From assembly GCF_003574835.2 (NCBI RefSeq), contig NZ_CP063196.1:5146001-5210000 (forward strand): 64,000 bases of DNA, in the 5' to 3' direction. Made by a program: the position numbers and the translations under genes. Origin of the DNA: Thermobifida halotolerans. GTDB taxonomy: Bacteria; Actinomycetota; Actinomycetes; Streptosporangiales; Streptosporangiaceae. Below, piece by piece: positions 1-8,449 of the stretch (within the stretch, counting starts at the first letter, position 1; every line of letters begins with the position of its first letter). The notes below the pieces were generated by a model. The model was given only the letters and a program-made list of their open reading frames with translations. It made no database searches and was not told the DNA's origin.

Positions 1-2536
1 CGAACACCGCCAGAGCGGCCAGGATGAACAGGCCGCCCATACCGGAGTTCACCGTGCGGGGCAGCGTGTGCAGGATCGCCGTGTTCGCGATCGAGCGGAA
101 CGACCCCTTCGGGTTGTGCGCCCACTCGTCACGCACCCGGTCGAACACCACCACCGAGTCGTTCACCGAGAAACCGATGATGCTCAGCACCGCGGCGAGG
201 AACACGCCGTCGATCGGCTTGCCCAGCCACGCGAACAGGCCCACCACCAGCACGATGTCGAAGGCCAGCGCCGCCATCGTGGACACGCCGAAGGACCAGC
301 GGAACCGCCACGCCAGATACGCCATCTGCAGCACCAGCGCCGCGATCAACGCGATCAGCGCCTTGTTGCGAAGCTCGTCGCCCATGCTCGGGCCGATCTT
401 CTCGTCACTGATCCGCTGGACCGTGCCGCCCTCCTCGGCGAGCGCCTCCTCGATCTGGGCGGCCTCGCCGTCGGAGATCTGCCCGGTGCGCACCGAGATG
501 TCGCCGTCCTCGACCTCCTGGACCACCGCCTCGGGGTAGCCCGCGTCCGCGACGATCTCCCGCGCCTGGTCGGCGCTGAGCGACTCGGTGACGGAGAAGT
601 TCATCGACCGGCCGCCGGTGAACTCCACACCGAAGTTCGGCGAACGCACGAACAGGCCGAGGATCGCCACCAGCGCGACGGCCGCGGTGACACCCAGCCA
701 CAGCGAGCTGCGCTTCATCAGGTCCGGGTTGGTCGCCACCAGCCACCTGCGGATCATGCTGGTCCGGGCGATACCGCTGCTGGCGGGGAACTTCCGCACG
801 ATCAGCGGGACGACCGCCACCGACACCGCCAGCACACCCAGCGCGCCCGACACGAGCAGCAGCGGGTTGTCCAGGCTCAGGCCGTCGGACAGCACCGCCA
901 CCAGCGCCACGGCCAGCGCCGCCACACCGACGAGCCACAGCCGACGCGCCGGGGTGGACCGGGAGACCGCCCACTCCATCAGCACGCGGGCGATGAGCAG
1001 CGCCGAGATCATCGACGCGATCGTGCCCAGCCCCAGCGTCACGCCGAAGCCCTGGACGGTGCCCGACGCGAAGAAGAACAGCAGGACCGCCGCGATGAGC
1101 GTGGTGACGTTGGTGTCCAGAACGGCGCTCCACGCCTTCTGCGAACCGGTCGTGAACGCCTTGAGCAGGTTCGGCGGGATCGCGCGCCGCCGACGCCGGG
1201 TCAGCACCCCGGCCGCGGCCTCGTCCTGCTCCTTCTCGGTGGCGTCCGCCATGCCCGCCGACTTGTTGGCCTGGTAGACCTTGTCCTGCCGCTGGTACTC
1301 CTCACGCGCCCGCTCGAAGATCAGCACGTTGGCGTCGATCGCCATGCCGATGGCCAGCACGAAACCGGCCAGACCGGGCAGGGTGAGCGTCGCCCCCAGC
1401 GCCACCAGCGCCGCGTAGGCGATGACGGTGTAGCACAGCAGCGCGATGGAGGCGAGGAAGCCCGCGAAGCGGTAGGTGACGCTGATGTAGACGGCGGTCA
1501 GCGCGACACCGATGAGACCGGCGATGAAGCTGGCCCGGATGGCCTCGGCGCCCAGGGTCGGGCCGACCGTCTGGCGCTGCACCTCCTCGACCGGCAGCGG
1601 CAGCGAACCGCCCTCGATCAGCAGGGCCAGTTCGTTGGCGGTCTCGCTGTCGAAGCCACCGGTGATGGAGGTGCGTCCGCCGGACATGCCCACGTCGCAG
1701 GCGACGTCGGTCGCGTCGACCTCGGGCGAGGAGATGATCTCGTTGTCCAGCACGATCGCGATGCGCCGCTTCGGGTCGCCCGACGGGTTGCAGGCGGCGT
1801 CGCCGGTCAGCTCCTGCCAGGCGTCGCGGCCGTCGCCCCTGAACTCGACGTTGACCATCCACTCGGTCTGCAGTTCGTTGAGCGCGGCCTCGGCGCTGGC
1901 GACCTGCTCGCCGGTGAGCGCGGCCTCACCGAGCTGCAGCATGGCGCCGGACTCGTCGGCGAGCGTCAGCGCGACGTCCTCGGGGTTGGCGGGCTGGGCG
2001 GACGGCTGCTCGGGAGCCTGCTCGGCGCCCTCACCCTCGGCGGGGGCCTCCTCGGCGCCCTCGTCCTCGGCGGGGGCCTCTTCGGTGCCGTCGGCGGGGG
2101 CGTTGGCCTCGTCGGCGGGCGCGTTGCCGAAGTCGCCGAACATCCCGCCCGTGCCGGCGTCCTGCTGCATCCCCAGCACCGGGTGGATGGTCAACTGGGC
2201 GGTCTGGCCGAGCACCTCGGCGGCCTCGGTGGGGTCCTGGACACCGGGAAGCTCGACGATGATCCGGTTCTCCCCGGAACGGGACAGCGTCGCCTCGCTG
2301 ACACCGAGGGAGTCGATCCGGTTGCGCAGCACCTCGACGACCCGGTCGGTGTTCTCGGCGGTGGCCTCGGTCCCGTCGTCGGCGTCCCGGGTCTCCAGGA
2401 TGATCTGGGTGCCGCCGCTGAGGTCGAGCCCCAGCGTCGGCTTCATGAACCAGCCGGCGGCGAACGCGCCGGCCATGATGAGCAGGGATATGAGCGCACG
2501 CAGCCAGCGCGCTCCGGACCCTGGTGAACTGGTCAA
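1..2536 (-). CDS. secDF: Protein translocase SecDF (fused SecD-SecF), C-terminus outside window
   Basis: Membrane accessory of the Sec translocase that uses the proton gradient to help move exported proteins. The frame runs from a TTG at 2536 (GAGAGG nine bases upstream) to the window edge, at least 845 residues without a stop. In order it shows an N-terminal membrane segment, the SecD motif LDLSGGTQ, a periplasmic part interrupted by an Ala/Pro/Glu-rich stretch at about residues 128-184, the hydrophobic SecD core, a second membrane anchor, the SecF motif FGVEFTGG, and the second core with GFSVNDSVVVFDRVR. SecD and SecF are therefore one chain here; in many actinobacteria they are two genes. 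The TTG is chosen because it has the only good ribosome site and directly precedes the first membrane helix. Confidence 0.93.
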   Translation of the reverse strand, partial: MTSSPGSGARWLRALISLLIMAGAFAAGWFMKPTLGLDLSGGTQIILETRDADDGTEATAENTDRVVEVLRNRIDSLGVSEATLSRSGENRIIVELPGVQDPTEAAEVLGQTAQLTIHPVLGMQQDAGTGGMFGDFGNAPADEANAPADGTEEAPAEDEGAEEAPAEGEGAEQAPEQPSAQPANPEDVALTLADESGAMLQLGEAALTGEQVASAEAALNELQTEWMVNVEFRGDGRDAWQELTGDAACNPSGDPKRRIAIVLDNEIISSPEVDATDVACDVGMSGGRTSITGGFDSETANELALLIEGGSLPLPVEEVQRQTVGPTLGAEAIRASFIAGLIGVALTAVYISVTYRFAGFLASIALLCYTVIAYAALVALGATLTLPGLAGFVLAIGMAIDANVLIFERAREEYQRQDKVYQANKSAGMADATEKEQDEAAAGVLTRRRRRAIPPNLLKAFTTGSQKAWSAVLDTNVTTLIAAVLLFFFASGTVQGFGVTLGLGTIASMISALLIARVLMEWAVSRSTPARRLWLVGVAALAVALVAVLSDGLSLDNPLLLVSGALGVLAVSVAVVPLIVRKFPASSGIARTSMIRRWLVATNPDLMKRSSLWLGVTAAVALVAILGLFVRSPNFGVEFTGGRSMNFSVTESLSADQAREIVADAGYPEAVVQEVEDGDISVRTGQISDGEAAQIEEALAEEGGTVQRISDEKIGPSMGDELRNKALIALIAALVLQMAYLAWRFRWSFGVSTMAALAFDIVLVVGLFAWLGKPIDGVFLAAVLSIIGFSVNDSVVVFDRVRDEWAHNPKGSFRSIANTAILHTLPRTVNSGMGGLFILAALAVF

Positions 2537-2619
2537 GACGGACTACCTCTCACGACTCTGAAGGGGAAAGAAAGGGGGAGTGCGGCGGCACGGGGGGAAC
2601 CGCGCGCCGTCGGGGGTGC

Positions 2620-3003
2620 TCACACGAGCGTCGTGAGTGGCGGAGCCCGAACCGGGGGCAGGCCGACGAGCGCGCCGGAGACGGGGACGGGAGCGGACGC
2701 CGACGGGGACACCCGCCACGCGCTTCCCGGAACCGGGACCGACACCGGGGACGGCGCGTACCCGTCGGGCAGGTCGCGCGGGGAGGCGGCCTGCTTCCCG
2801 TGCCACTTGGCCAGCGCCAGGGAGACGGCGGTGGAGTCGTTGGCGGGTTTGACCACCGCGTGCGGCCACGGCTTCGCGACGGCGACCGCGGTGGCGGGCA
2901 CGGACCCGCTCCCCGTCCTCGGCTTCGGCGCCGACGGAGACTGCCCGACCGCCAACAGCACGGCCAGAACAGCGGCCAGAACACGGGAGACCGTGGTGAC
3001 CAC
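2620..3003 (-). CDS. Small secreted protein of unknown function
   Basis: A 127-residue frame starting at GTG 3003 with GGAAG three bases upstream; a stop in the same frame just upstream leaves no better start. It opens with a hydrophobic signal-like stretch (VLAAVLAVLLAVGQ) followed by a Pro/Val/Ser/Ala-rich region with a short charged patch (LALAKWHGK). Third codon positions are about 95 percent G or C, which supports real coding. It lies 83 bases upstream of secDF on the same strand. I do not recognise a family. It may be an exported peptide or a lineage-specific orphan. Confidence 0.6.
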   Translation of the reverse strand: MVTTVSRVLAAVLAVLLAVGQSPSAPKPRTGSGSVPATAVAVAKPWPHAVVKPANDSTAVSLALAKWHGKQAASPRDLPDGYAPSPVSVPVPGSAWRVSPSASAPVPVSGALVGLPPVRAPPLTTLV

Positions 3004-3189
3004 CTTCTTCCAACGCGTGACGAACGGACAGTGAAGTTACGGACACACACCCTATCCGTGTGACAGAAGAAAAGAGACGGGCAGACGAGCACCGATTCCG
3101 GACGTTCCCACCCGGGAGGAACCGCAGGCGGAGCGGTTCCCGGCGGGTGGGCGGATGAAGACCGCCCGGCTTGGCTCTAGGCTTGAGGC

Positions 3190-5007
3190 ATGTCGTCGAA
3201 ACGCCACATTCTGACTGCGGTGGCCTGGCCCTACGCCAACGGCCCCCGCCACATCGGGCATGTTTCCGGGTTCGGGGTCCCCTCCGACGTCTTCGCGCGC
3301 TTCCAGCGAATGTCCGGCAACGACGTGCTCATGGTCAGTGGCACCGACGAACACGGAACGCCGATCCAGGTGCTGGCCGACCAGGAGGGCATGACCGCCC
3401 GCGAGCTGGCCGACCGCTACAACCGGATCATCGCCGAGGACCTCGTCGCGCTCGGACTGTCCTACGACCTGTTCACCCGCACCACGACCGCCAACCACTA
3501 CGCGGTGGCGCAGGAGCTGTTCACCGGTCTGCACCGCAACGGCTACATCTTCGGCAAGACCACCAAGGGCGCGATCTCGCCGTCCACGGGCCGTACGCTG
3601 CCCGACCGCTACGTCGAGGGCACCTGCCCCATCTGCGGCTACGACGGCGCGCGCGGGGACCAGTGCGACAACTGCGGCAACCAGCTCGACCCGATCGACC
3701 TGATCAACCCGAGGTCCAGGATCAACGGCGAGACGCCGGAGTTCGTCGACACCGAGCACTTCATGCTGGACCTGCCCGCCTTCGCCGAGATCCTCGGCGA
3801 GTGGCTGAAGAGCAAGCAGGGCCAGTGGCGGCCCAACGTCCTGAAGTTCTCGCTGAACCTGCTCGACGAACTGCAGCCCAGGGCGATCACCCGCGACCTC
3901 GACTGGGGCGTGCCGATTCCGCTGGAGGGGTGGCGCGACCAGCCCAACAAGCGCCTCTACGTCTGGTTCGACGCGGTCATCGGATACCTGTCCGCCTCCA
4001 TCGAGTGGGCCAGGCGCACCGGCGACCCCGAGGCGTGGCGCAGGTGGTGGCAGAACGACGAGGCCGAGTCCTTCTACTTCATGGGCAAGGACAACATCGT
4101 CTTCCACTCCGAGATCTGGCCCGCCATGCTGCTCGGCTACAGCGGCAGGGGAGCCAGGGACGGCGAGCCCGGGTCGCTGGGCGCGCTGAACCTGCCCACC
4201 GAGGTGGTCTCCAGCGAGTTCCTGACGATGGAGGGCCGCAAGTTCTCCTCGTCGCGCCGCGTCGTCATCTACGTGCGCGACTTCCTGGAGCGCTACGACG
4301 CCGACGCGCTGCGCTACTACATCATCGCGGCCGGACCCGAGACCCAGGACACCGACTTCACCTGGGCCGAGTTCGTGCGCCGCAACAACGACGAACTCGT
4401 GGCGGCCTGGGGCAACCTGGTCAACCGGTCCATCTCGATGGCGGCCAAGAACATCGGCCACATCCCCGAGGCGGGCGAGCTCACCGACGTCGACCGCGCG
4501 GTGCTGGACACCTCGAAGGCGGCGTTCGCGACCGTGGGCGAGCGGCTGAACCGGTCGCAGTTCAAGGCCGCCCTCCAGGAGGCCATGCGCACGGTCGCCG
4601 AGGCCAACAAGTACATCTCCGACCAGGCGCCCTGGAAGCTGAAGAAGACCGACCCGGAGCGGATGGCGACCGTCCTGCACGTCGCCCTCCAACTGGTGAG
4701 CGACGCCAAGACGCTGCTCACCCCGTTCCTGCCCGCCTCGTCGAACAGGGTCCACGAGATGCTCGGCGGCCAGGGCACGTGGACGGGCATGCCGCGCCTG
4801 GAGGAGGTCACCGACGCGATCGGCGGCGAGGAGGGCGTGTCCACCTATCCGGTGATCACCGGCGACTACGCCGACAACGAGGCGCGCTGGGAGTCGGTGC
4901 CGATCGTGCCCGGCACCCCGCTGAAGCCGCCGACGCCGCTGTTCCGCAAGCTCGACCAGTCCGTGGTCGACGAGGAGCTGGCCCGACTGGAGGAGGCGGC
5001 CGGATAG
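3190..5007 (+). CDS. metG: Methionyl-tRNA synthetase
   Basis: Charges tRNA-Met with methionine in the cytoplasm. The 605-residue protein has the class I HIGH motif exactly (RHIGHVSG, near residue 17), a zinc-binding CPxCG...CxxCG insertion near residues 147-164, and a KMSKS-type loop present as KFSSSR. The zinc-knuckle form with few C-terminal additions is the archaeal-like type common in actinobacteria. There is no C-terminal tRNA-binding EMAP domain, so the length is that of the short form. ATG 3190 gives the canonical N-terminus ([15 protein letters not shown]). It is followed by a very strong hairpin. Confidence 0.97.
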   Translation: MSSKRHILTAVAWPYANGPRHIGHVSGFGVPSDVFARFQRMSGNDVLMVSGTDEHGTPIQVLADQEGMTARELADRYNRIIAEDLVALGLSYDLFTRTTTANHYAVAQELFTGLHRNGYIFGKTTKGAISPSTGRTLPDRYVEGTCPICGYDGARGDQCDNCGNQLDPIDLINPRSRINGETPEFVDTEHFMLDLPAFAEILGEWLKSKQGQWRPNVLKFSLNLLDELQPRAITRDLDWGVPIPLEGWRDQPNKRLYVWFDAVIGYLSASIEWARRTGDPEAWRRWWQNDEAESFYFMGKDNIVFHSEIWPAMLLGYSGRGARDGEPGSLGALNLPTEVVSSEFLTMEGRKFSSSRRVVIYVRDFLERYDADALRYYIIAAGPETQDTDFTWAEFVRRNNDELVAAWGNLVNRSISMAAKNIGHIPEAGELTDVDRAVLDTSKAAFATVGERLNRSQFKAALQEAMRTVAEANKYISDQAPWKLKKTDPERMATVLHVALQLVSDAKTLLTPFLPASSNRVHEMLGGQGTWTGMPRLEEVTDAIGGEEGVSTYPVITGDYADNEARWESVPIVPGTPLKPPTPLFRKLDQSVVDEELARLEEAAG

Positions 5008-5031
5008 CGGTCCTCCCCTCCGTCCGGTCCT

Positions 5032-5074
5032 GACGCCGCGGCCACTCCCGAACGCCGGGAGTGGCCGCGGCGTC
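5032..5074 (+). terminator. Perfect 19-bp GC hairpin after metG
   Basis: Two 19-base arms (GACGCCGCGGCCACTCCCG and its exact complement) flank a five-base loop. It lies 25 bases after the metG stop, before the convergent gene ending at 5085. There is no long T-tract, as is usual for actinobacterial intrinsic terminators. It probably works in both directions. Confidence 0.85.
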
Positions 5075-5084
5075 GTTTCGGGGG

Positions 5085-5345
5085 TCAGGGCAGGAGTCCG
5101 GCGGCCAGCAGGGTGAGCAGGCTTCCGGCGGCGAAGGCGAGCGCGGGGGCGGCGGCGCACAGGGCGTCGGCGATGCGGCGGCGCAGCGGGGTGCGGAGTC
5201 TGCGGGCGTAGTAGTCCTCGGTGGCGTGGGCGGGCCAGTGCCGGCCGGTCCGGTGGGTGCCGCAGGCCAGGGCGCGCAGGTGGGCGATGTGGTCGGTGGT
5301 GGCCGGGCCGTCGGCCGGTTCACGCTGCTCACGCTCCCCGAGCAC
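5085..5345 (-). CDS. Small membrane protein, hypothetical
   Basis: An 86-residue frame if started at GTG 5345. The second half is clearly coding by codon use and ends in a hydrophobic segment (ALAFAAGSLLTLLAAGLLP) that looks like a C-terminal membrane anchor; the middle is Arg/His-rich. Its first 30 bases overlap the opposite-strand DUF5753 remnant, so the true 5' end may have been lost when that remnant was joined here. I do not recognise a family. Confidence 0.45.
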   Translation of the reverse strand: MLGEREQREPADGPATTDHIAHLRALACGTHRTGRHWPAHATEDYYARRLRTPLRRRIADALCAAAPALAFAAGSLLTLLAAGLLP

Positions 5346-5513
5346 ACCGCACCCGGCCTCGTCTACATCGAATACAGCTACGGTAGCCTCTACCTTGATC
5401 GCAAAGACGACCTCAAGCGCTACTCCTGGATGTTCGAGCAGCTTCACGCCGACGCTTTGGCCCCCAGCGCGACCTCGTCTCTCATCCGGCAGGTGATGAA
5501 GGAACTCTCATGA
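5314..5513 (+). pseudogene. C-terminal remnant of an HTH-DUF5753 regulator
   Basis: The last 66 residues of the frame (from GRFTLLTLPE to the end) match the C-terminal pattern of DUF5753: a FTLL.LPE strand, a VYIEYSYGSLYLD segment, then the helix KRYSWMFEQLHADAL. The N-terminal XRE-type HTH and most of DUF5753 are absent; upstream sequence codes on the other strand. Family members are normally about 280 residues, so this is a fragment. It overlaps the DUF397 start by ATGA, as intact pairs do. Confidence 0.7.
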
Positions 5514-5737
5514 CCAACGCCGAGTCTTCCAGACCTCTCCAAGACGCGGTTCTCCCTCCCACCTCATGGCGAAAGAGTTCCTACAGCGGCGGAACCGGCG
5601 GCTCCTGTGTGGAGGTCGCCACCGCTCCCGACGTCTCGGCCGTCCGCGACACCCGGCACCGGCACCTGGGGTATCTGGAGTTCCCCATCGCCGAGTGGGC
5701 CGCCTTCCTCACCGCCGCCAGGCGCGAAGCCCTCTGA
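5510..5737 (+). CDS. DUF397 domain protein
   Basis: A 75-residue protein with the DUF397 signature: WRKSSYSGG near residue 20, CVEVA near 33, VRDTRH, and the closing pattern FPIAEWAAFLTAAR. DUF397 proteins are small partners of XRE/DUF5753 regulators in actinobacteria (the WhiJ-like arrangement), some of which affect development. Here the partner gene is reduced to its tail, so this copy is probably an orphan. Translation would be coupled by the ATGA overlap. Confidence 0.88.
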   Translation: MTNAESSRPLQDAVLPPTSWRKSSYSGGTGGSCVEVATAPDVSAVRDTRHRHLGYLEFPIAEWAAFLTAARREAL

Positions 5738-5837
5738 TTGACGTGACGCTGCCACGTCAAGCGGCGAGTTGGTGGGTGGTGTGGAGGGCGTGACCTTGAC
5801 GTGAGAGGGCGGTAACCGCAGTTCACAGCCTTCATCC

Positions 5838-6093
5838 GTCAAGATCATCGGTGTTGGGGGCGGCGGGTGGCCACGGACCGGGGCTCGGGTGGACGGTGAA
5901 CCGGCCGGTGTGCTTCGGCCGGGAGGCCCGGCAGCCTTACCGGGGGCTTGGGTGGTGGAGGGGCTGGGAGGTGAGGCGCCGCGGTGGTAGTCCCTCCGGG
6001 GACCGGAGCGGCGGTCAGGGTTGCCGCGCCTCGCGGCCGAAGCACCACCGCCACCCGACCGCCGACCCCGGCCCTGACCTCGTTGATCCTGAC
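5838..6093. repeat. 256-bp element with long imperfect inverted ends (MITE-like)
   Basis: The two ends are diverged inverted copies of one sequence. The left end begins GTCAAGATCATCG and the right end, read on the other strand, begins GTCAGGATCAACG; both then carry a GGGTGG block and the shared motif GTGCTTCGGCCG followed by GAGGC and CGGCA. An 11-base core is identical (5910-5920 against 6035-6045). No transposase frame lies inside and no clear target-site duplication is visible. It could be a non-autonomous element or a relic. Confidence 0.5.
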
Positions 6094-6132
6094 ACAGTGG
6101 GCCGCCCGACCGCGTTCCGGTGCCCGCTGCCG

Positions 6133-6734
6133 TCAGGACCACGCCCGTCGGGACCAGGCCCAGAAGTCCAGGGCCGGGTCGGCCAGTGCCTCGACCACAT
6201 CGGGATCGCCCAGGACGGCCGCCGCACCGGGAAGATGACGGTCGCGCAGGATCGAACGCATGCACACGAACGCGGCGGCGCGATCCCGCGTGAGAGCGGC
6301 GCGGTTGAGGCCGAAGACCTCGATGGTCGCCTCGCCCCGTTCGGACAGCGCCTCGTACTCCCCGAGGGTCAGCAGCAGGCTGAGAAGCAGGTAGCGTCCT
6401 CGACGCTCGGATCGACCAGCCGTGGGGTCCCGCCGTCCGCCCGAGGGAAGCGTTCGCGCTTCTCGTGGCTGTTGCAACGGGAGTAGGCGAGCAGGTGATC
6501 GCACCAGTCGAAGGTGCGCGGCGGAGTCTCGGCGATGGGTTCGGAGTGACCGATGTCGGTGCCGAGACTGTCGCCGCAGTACATGCACCGGTCGATGCCG
6601 GTGGCCATCGTGGAGAGCAGGTCCCGCACTGCTCTGCGGACGTCCCGCGCCGCCTGCCGCCTGCTCCGCGCCGTCTTGGGCGTGGCCCCGGCGCTCCGTA
6701 GCGCTTTTGTGCTCATGGTCAGCCGGTCACTCAC
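6133..6734 (-). pseudogene. HNH endonuclease of Septu PtuB type, frameshifted
   Basis: Read from GTG 6734, the first 117 or so residues hold the PtuB-like core: CMYCGDSLGTDIGHSEP, then LLAYSRCNSHEKRERFP and LVDPSVEDA. At about 6385 the frame runs into a stop, while the next frame continues with the expected sequence (LLLSLLLTLGEYEALSE to the stop at 6133), as if one base had been deleted. Joined, the product would be about 200 residues, the usual PtuB size. Two zinc or catalytic positions also differ from the family: the Asp before the active His is Gly (DIGH) and the first Cys of the second knuckle is Tyr (AYSRCN). This points to a decayed nuclease. An ATG at 6716 is an alternative start. 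Confidence 0.7.
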
Positions 6735-7014
6735 TGAGGTTTGAGTGGTGGGTGCTGTGGTGGGTGCGGGTTGCTTTCCGGAAGGGTCGGGGGAGGGGGT
6801 ATTCCGCCTGGGTGTTCGGGGTGGCGGGCCACCGGGGGCTGGACTGGAATACCCCGGCCGGGGCCTGGCTGGGACACCCCCGGCGGGGGTGCGGAGTGGG
6901 CCGGGGGACTGGACGGGCGTGCGTGGTTCCCGCAGACCCGGTCCTCCACGGGAATCCCGCCATCAAACCCCGGTCAGTTGTTCGGGCAGTCCCACCCGCC
7001 GGATGCGGATCAGG
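6735..7014. other. 280-bp hairpin-rich gap between the HNH and ATPase genes
   Basis: No credible gene. It carries an inverted repeat of ten bases (GGGGTATTCC at 6796-6805 and its complement at 6846-6855), a CACCCCCGGCGGGGGTG hairpin, and two degenerate 25-base tandem units starting CTGGACTGG and CTGGCTGGG. PtuA and PtuB genes normally abut, so this may be inserted material. Confidence 0.4.
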
Positions 7015-8325
7015 TCAGGTCCGGTTGATCCGTCCCGCAACCTCGTCCACCCGAGCGGTGAGCGAACTCGTCAGGGTCTTCCTCAACCGCTCGTACTCGC
7101 TCACCTCTTCGGGAACGGCAGTGCCGCGCAGCACGGCGGACTCCAGGCGCGCCAGCCGCCGTCGCTTCTCCTCGGCACGTTCCGAGTAGGGCGAGTCGGT
7201 CCCGAACAGTTCGGTGAGTAGCGCGTCGTCGCCGCTGCCGTAGACCACCCGCTCGTACAGGTCCTCGGAGACCACGCGGGGCGGTTCGTCCTCGTCCACG
7301 CCGGGCAGGTGGATCAGGCCGCCCGGGTCGGCGCTGCGGCAGATGTGGGGACTGTGCGTGGACACGACGAACTGGACGCGGGGGAAGTGCCGCTTCAGCC
7401 AGTCGCCGATGGTCCGCTGCCAGCCCGCGTGCAGGTGCGCCTCGACCTCGTCGACCAGCACCACGCCGGGGCAGACCACGGCCGGGGAGCCGCCGTGCTC
7501 GCCGACCATCCCGGGGCCGAACACCTCGAAGGCGTGCCGCACCAGGTCCGCCACCAGCGCCACGACCACGCGGTGGCCGTCGCCCAACTCCCCGAGCGGG
7601 AACTCCTCGCCGCCGCGGGCCACCCACAGGCCGTCGCCGTCCAACCGCACCACCCGGAACCCGTCGGGCAGCAGGCCGTCGTCGAGTAGCGAGAGCACGA
7701 ACCCCGGCAGTTCGGCGAAGCCCTCCCGCCACCCCAGGTGGACGCCGGTCAGCCACCGCAGACCCTCGGCGAGCGAGGAGTCCGCGCCGAACAGGTCGGC
7801 GAGCCGGGACACCGACCCCGGCACGGGCACCGGCCGCCCCGACCGCGGCCATCCCCCGTCCGGCCGCCGGAACGGGCCGTAGCCGACGACGAACCAGCCC
7901 CGGGGCTCCTCCGTCCACGGGCCGTTCTCCAGCAGGACCGTCCGGTCCGGTTCGATGAGGAACTGCGGCCGGGCGCCGCCGAAGTCACTCCAGTACAGTT
8001 CGGCCTCGAACGGCTCCCGCAGCACATCCCGCCCTCTGGAGCCGCGGTCCCAGTCCGGGTCCGGCCGGACCAGCGCGCGCACCCGGCCGTCCGTCTCCCC
8101 CCGCGACAGCCAGCCCCGGAAGTCCGACACCAGGCCGCGCCCCACCGTAGGCCCGACCAGCGCCAACGCCAGCGCGCGCAGCAGCGTCGTCTTCCCCGCC
8201 CCGTTGGGTCCCGCCAGCACCGTCCAGCCCGCGTGGCCGCCGTCGGGGCGGGTGAGCCGCAGTTCGGCGCTGCGCGCACCGTGGAACCCGCGGATTCCGG
8301 AGACAGCCAGCTCTGCGACGTACAA
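7015..8325 (-). CDS. AAA ATPase, Septu PtuA-like (RecF/OLD type)
   Basis: A 436-residue P-loop ATPase. Residues near 40 show Walker A as LAGPNGAGKTTLL. Walker B is VVLVDEVEAHLHAGWQ, followed by VSTHSPHI, the pattern of RecF/OLD-like ATPases. The C-terminus is a charged helical segment. The following gene on the same strand encodes an HNH nuclease, and this ATPase-HNH pair is the Septu anti-phage arrangement; the family call rests on that pairing plus the motifs. TTG 8325 is used as start because GGAG lies seven bases upstream and the protein then begins YVAELAVSGIRGF, as expected. The ATPase looks intact although its partner does not, so defence activity is doubtful. Confidence 0.75.
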   Translation of the reverse strand: MYVAELAVSGIRGFHGARSAELRLTRPDGGHAGWTVLAGPNGAGKTTLLRALALALVGPTVGRGLVSDFRGWLSRGETDGRVRALVRPDPDWDRGSRGRDVLREPFEAELYWSDFGGARPQFLIEPDRTVLLENGPWTEEPRGWFVVGYGPFRRPDGGWPRSGRPVPVPGSVSRLADLFGADSSLAEGLRWLTGVHLGWREGFAELPGFVLSLLDDGLLPDGFRVVRLDGDGLWVARGGEEFPLGELGDGHRVVVALVADLVRHAFEVFGPGMVGEHGGSPAVVCPGVVLVDEVEAHLHAGWQRTIGDWLKRHFPRVQFVVSTHSPHICRSADPGGLIHLPGVDEDEPPRVVSEDLYERVVYGSGDDALLTELFGTDSPYSERAEEKRRRLARLESAVLRGTAVPEEVSEYERLRKTLTSSLTARVDEVAGRINRT

Positions 8326-8449
8326 GAAGCGCTCCGAGCACGGGGTGGGGAGGGGGGACCGTACCCCGCCAGGATAGGTGCGTTCCGCCCCGGCCCCGTG
8401 GCCCACGCCGCAGAGCGGGGAGTCCGCACCCTCCATAGACTTGCCTTCC

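Noticed and set aside
68-2527. Long plus-strand frame of 819 residues opposite secDF
   Set aside because: Very rich in Arg, His, Gln and Gly, lacking any family pattern; it is the antisense image of the GC-biased secDF codons.
6727-6966. 79-residue frame between the ATPase and HNH genes, overlapping the HNH start
   Set aside because: Low-complexity Pro/Arg/Thr/His composition derived from hairpin repeats, without a ribosome site. The overlap with the HNH start is probably chance.
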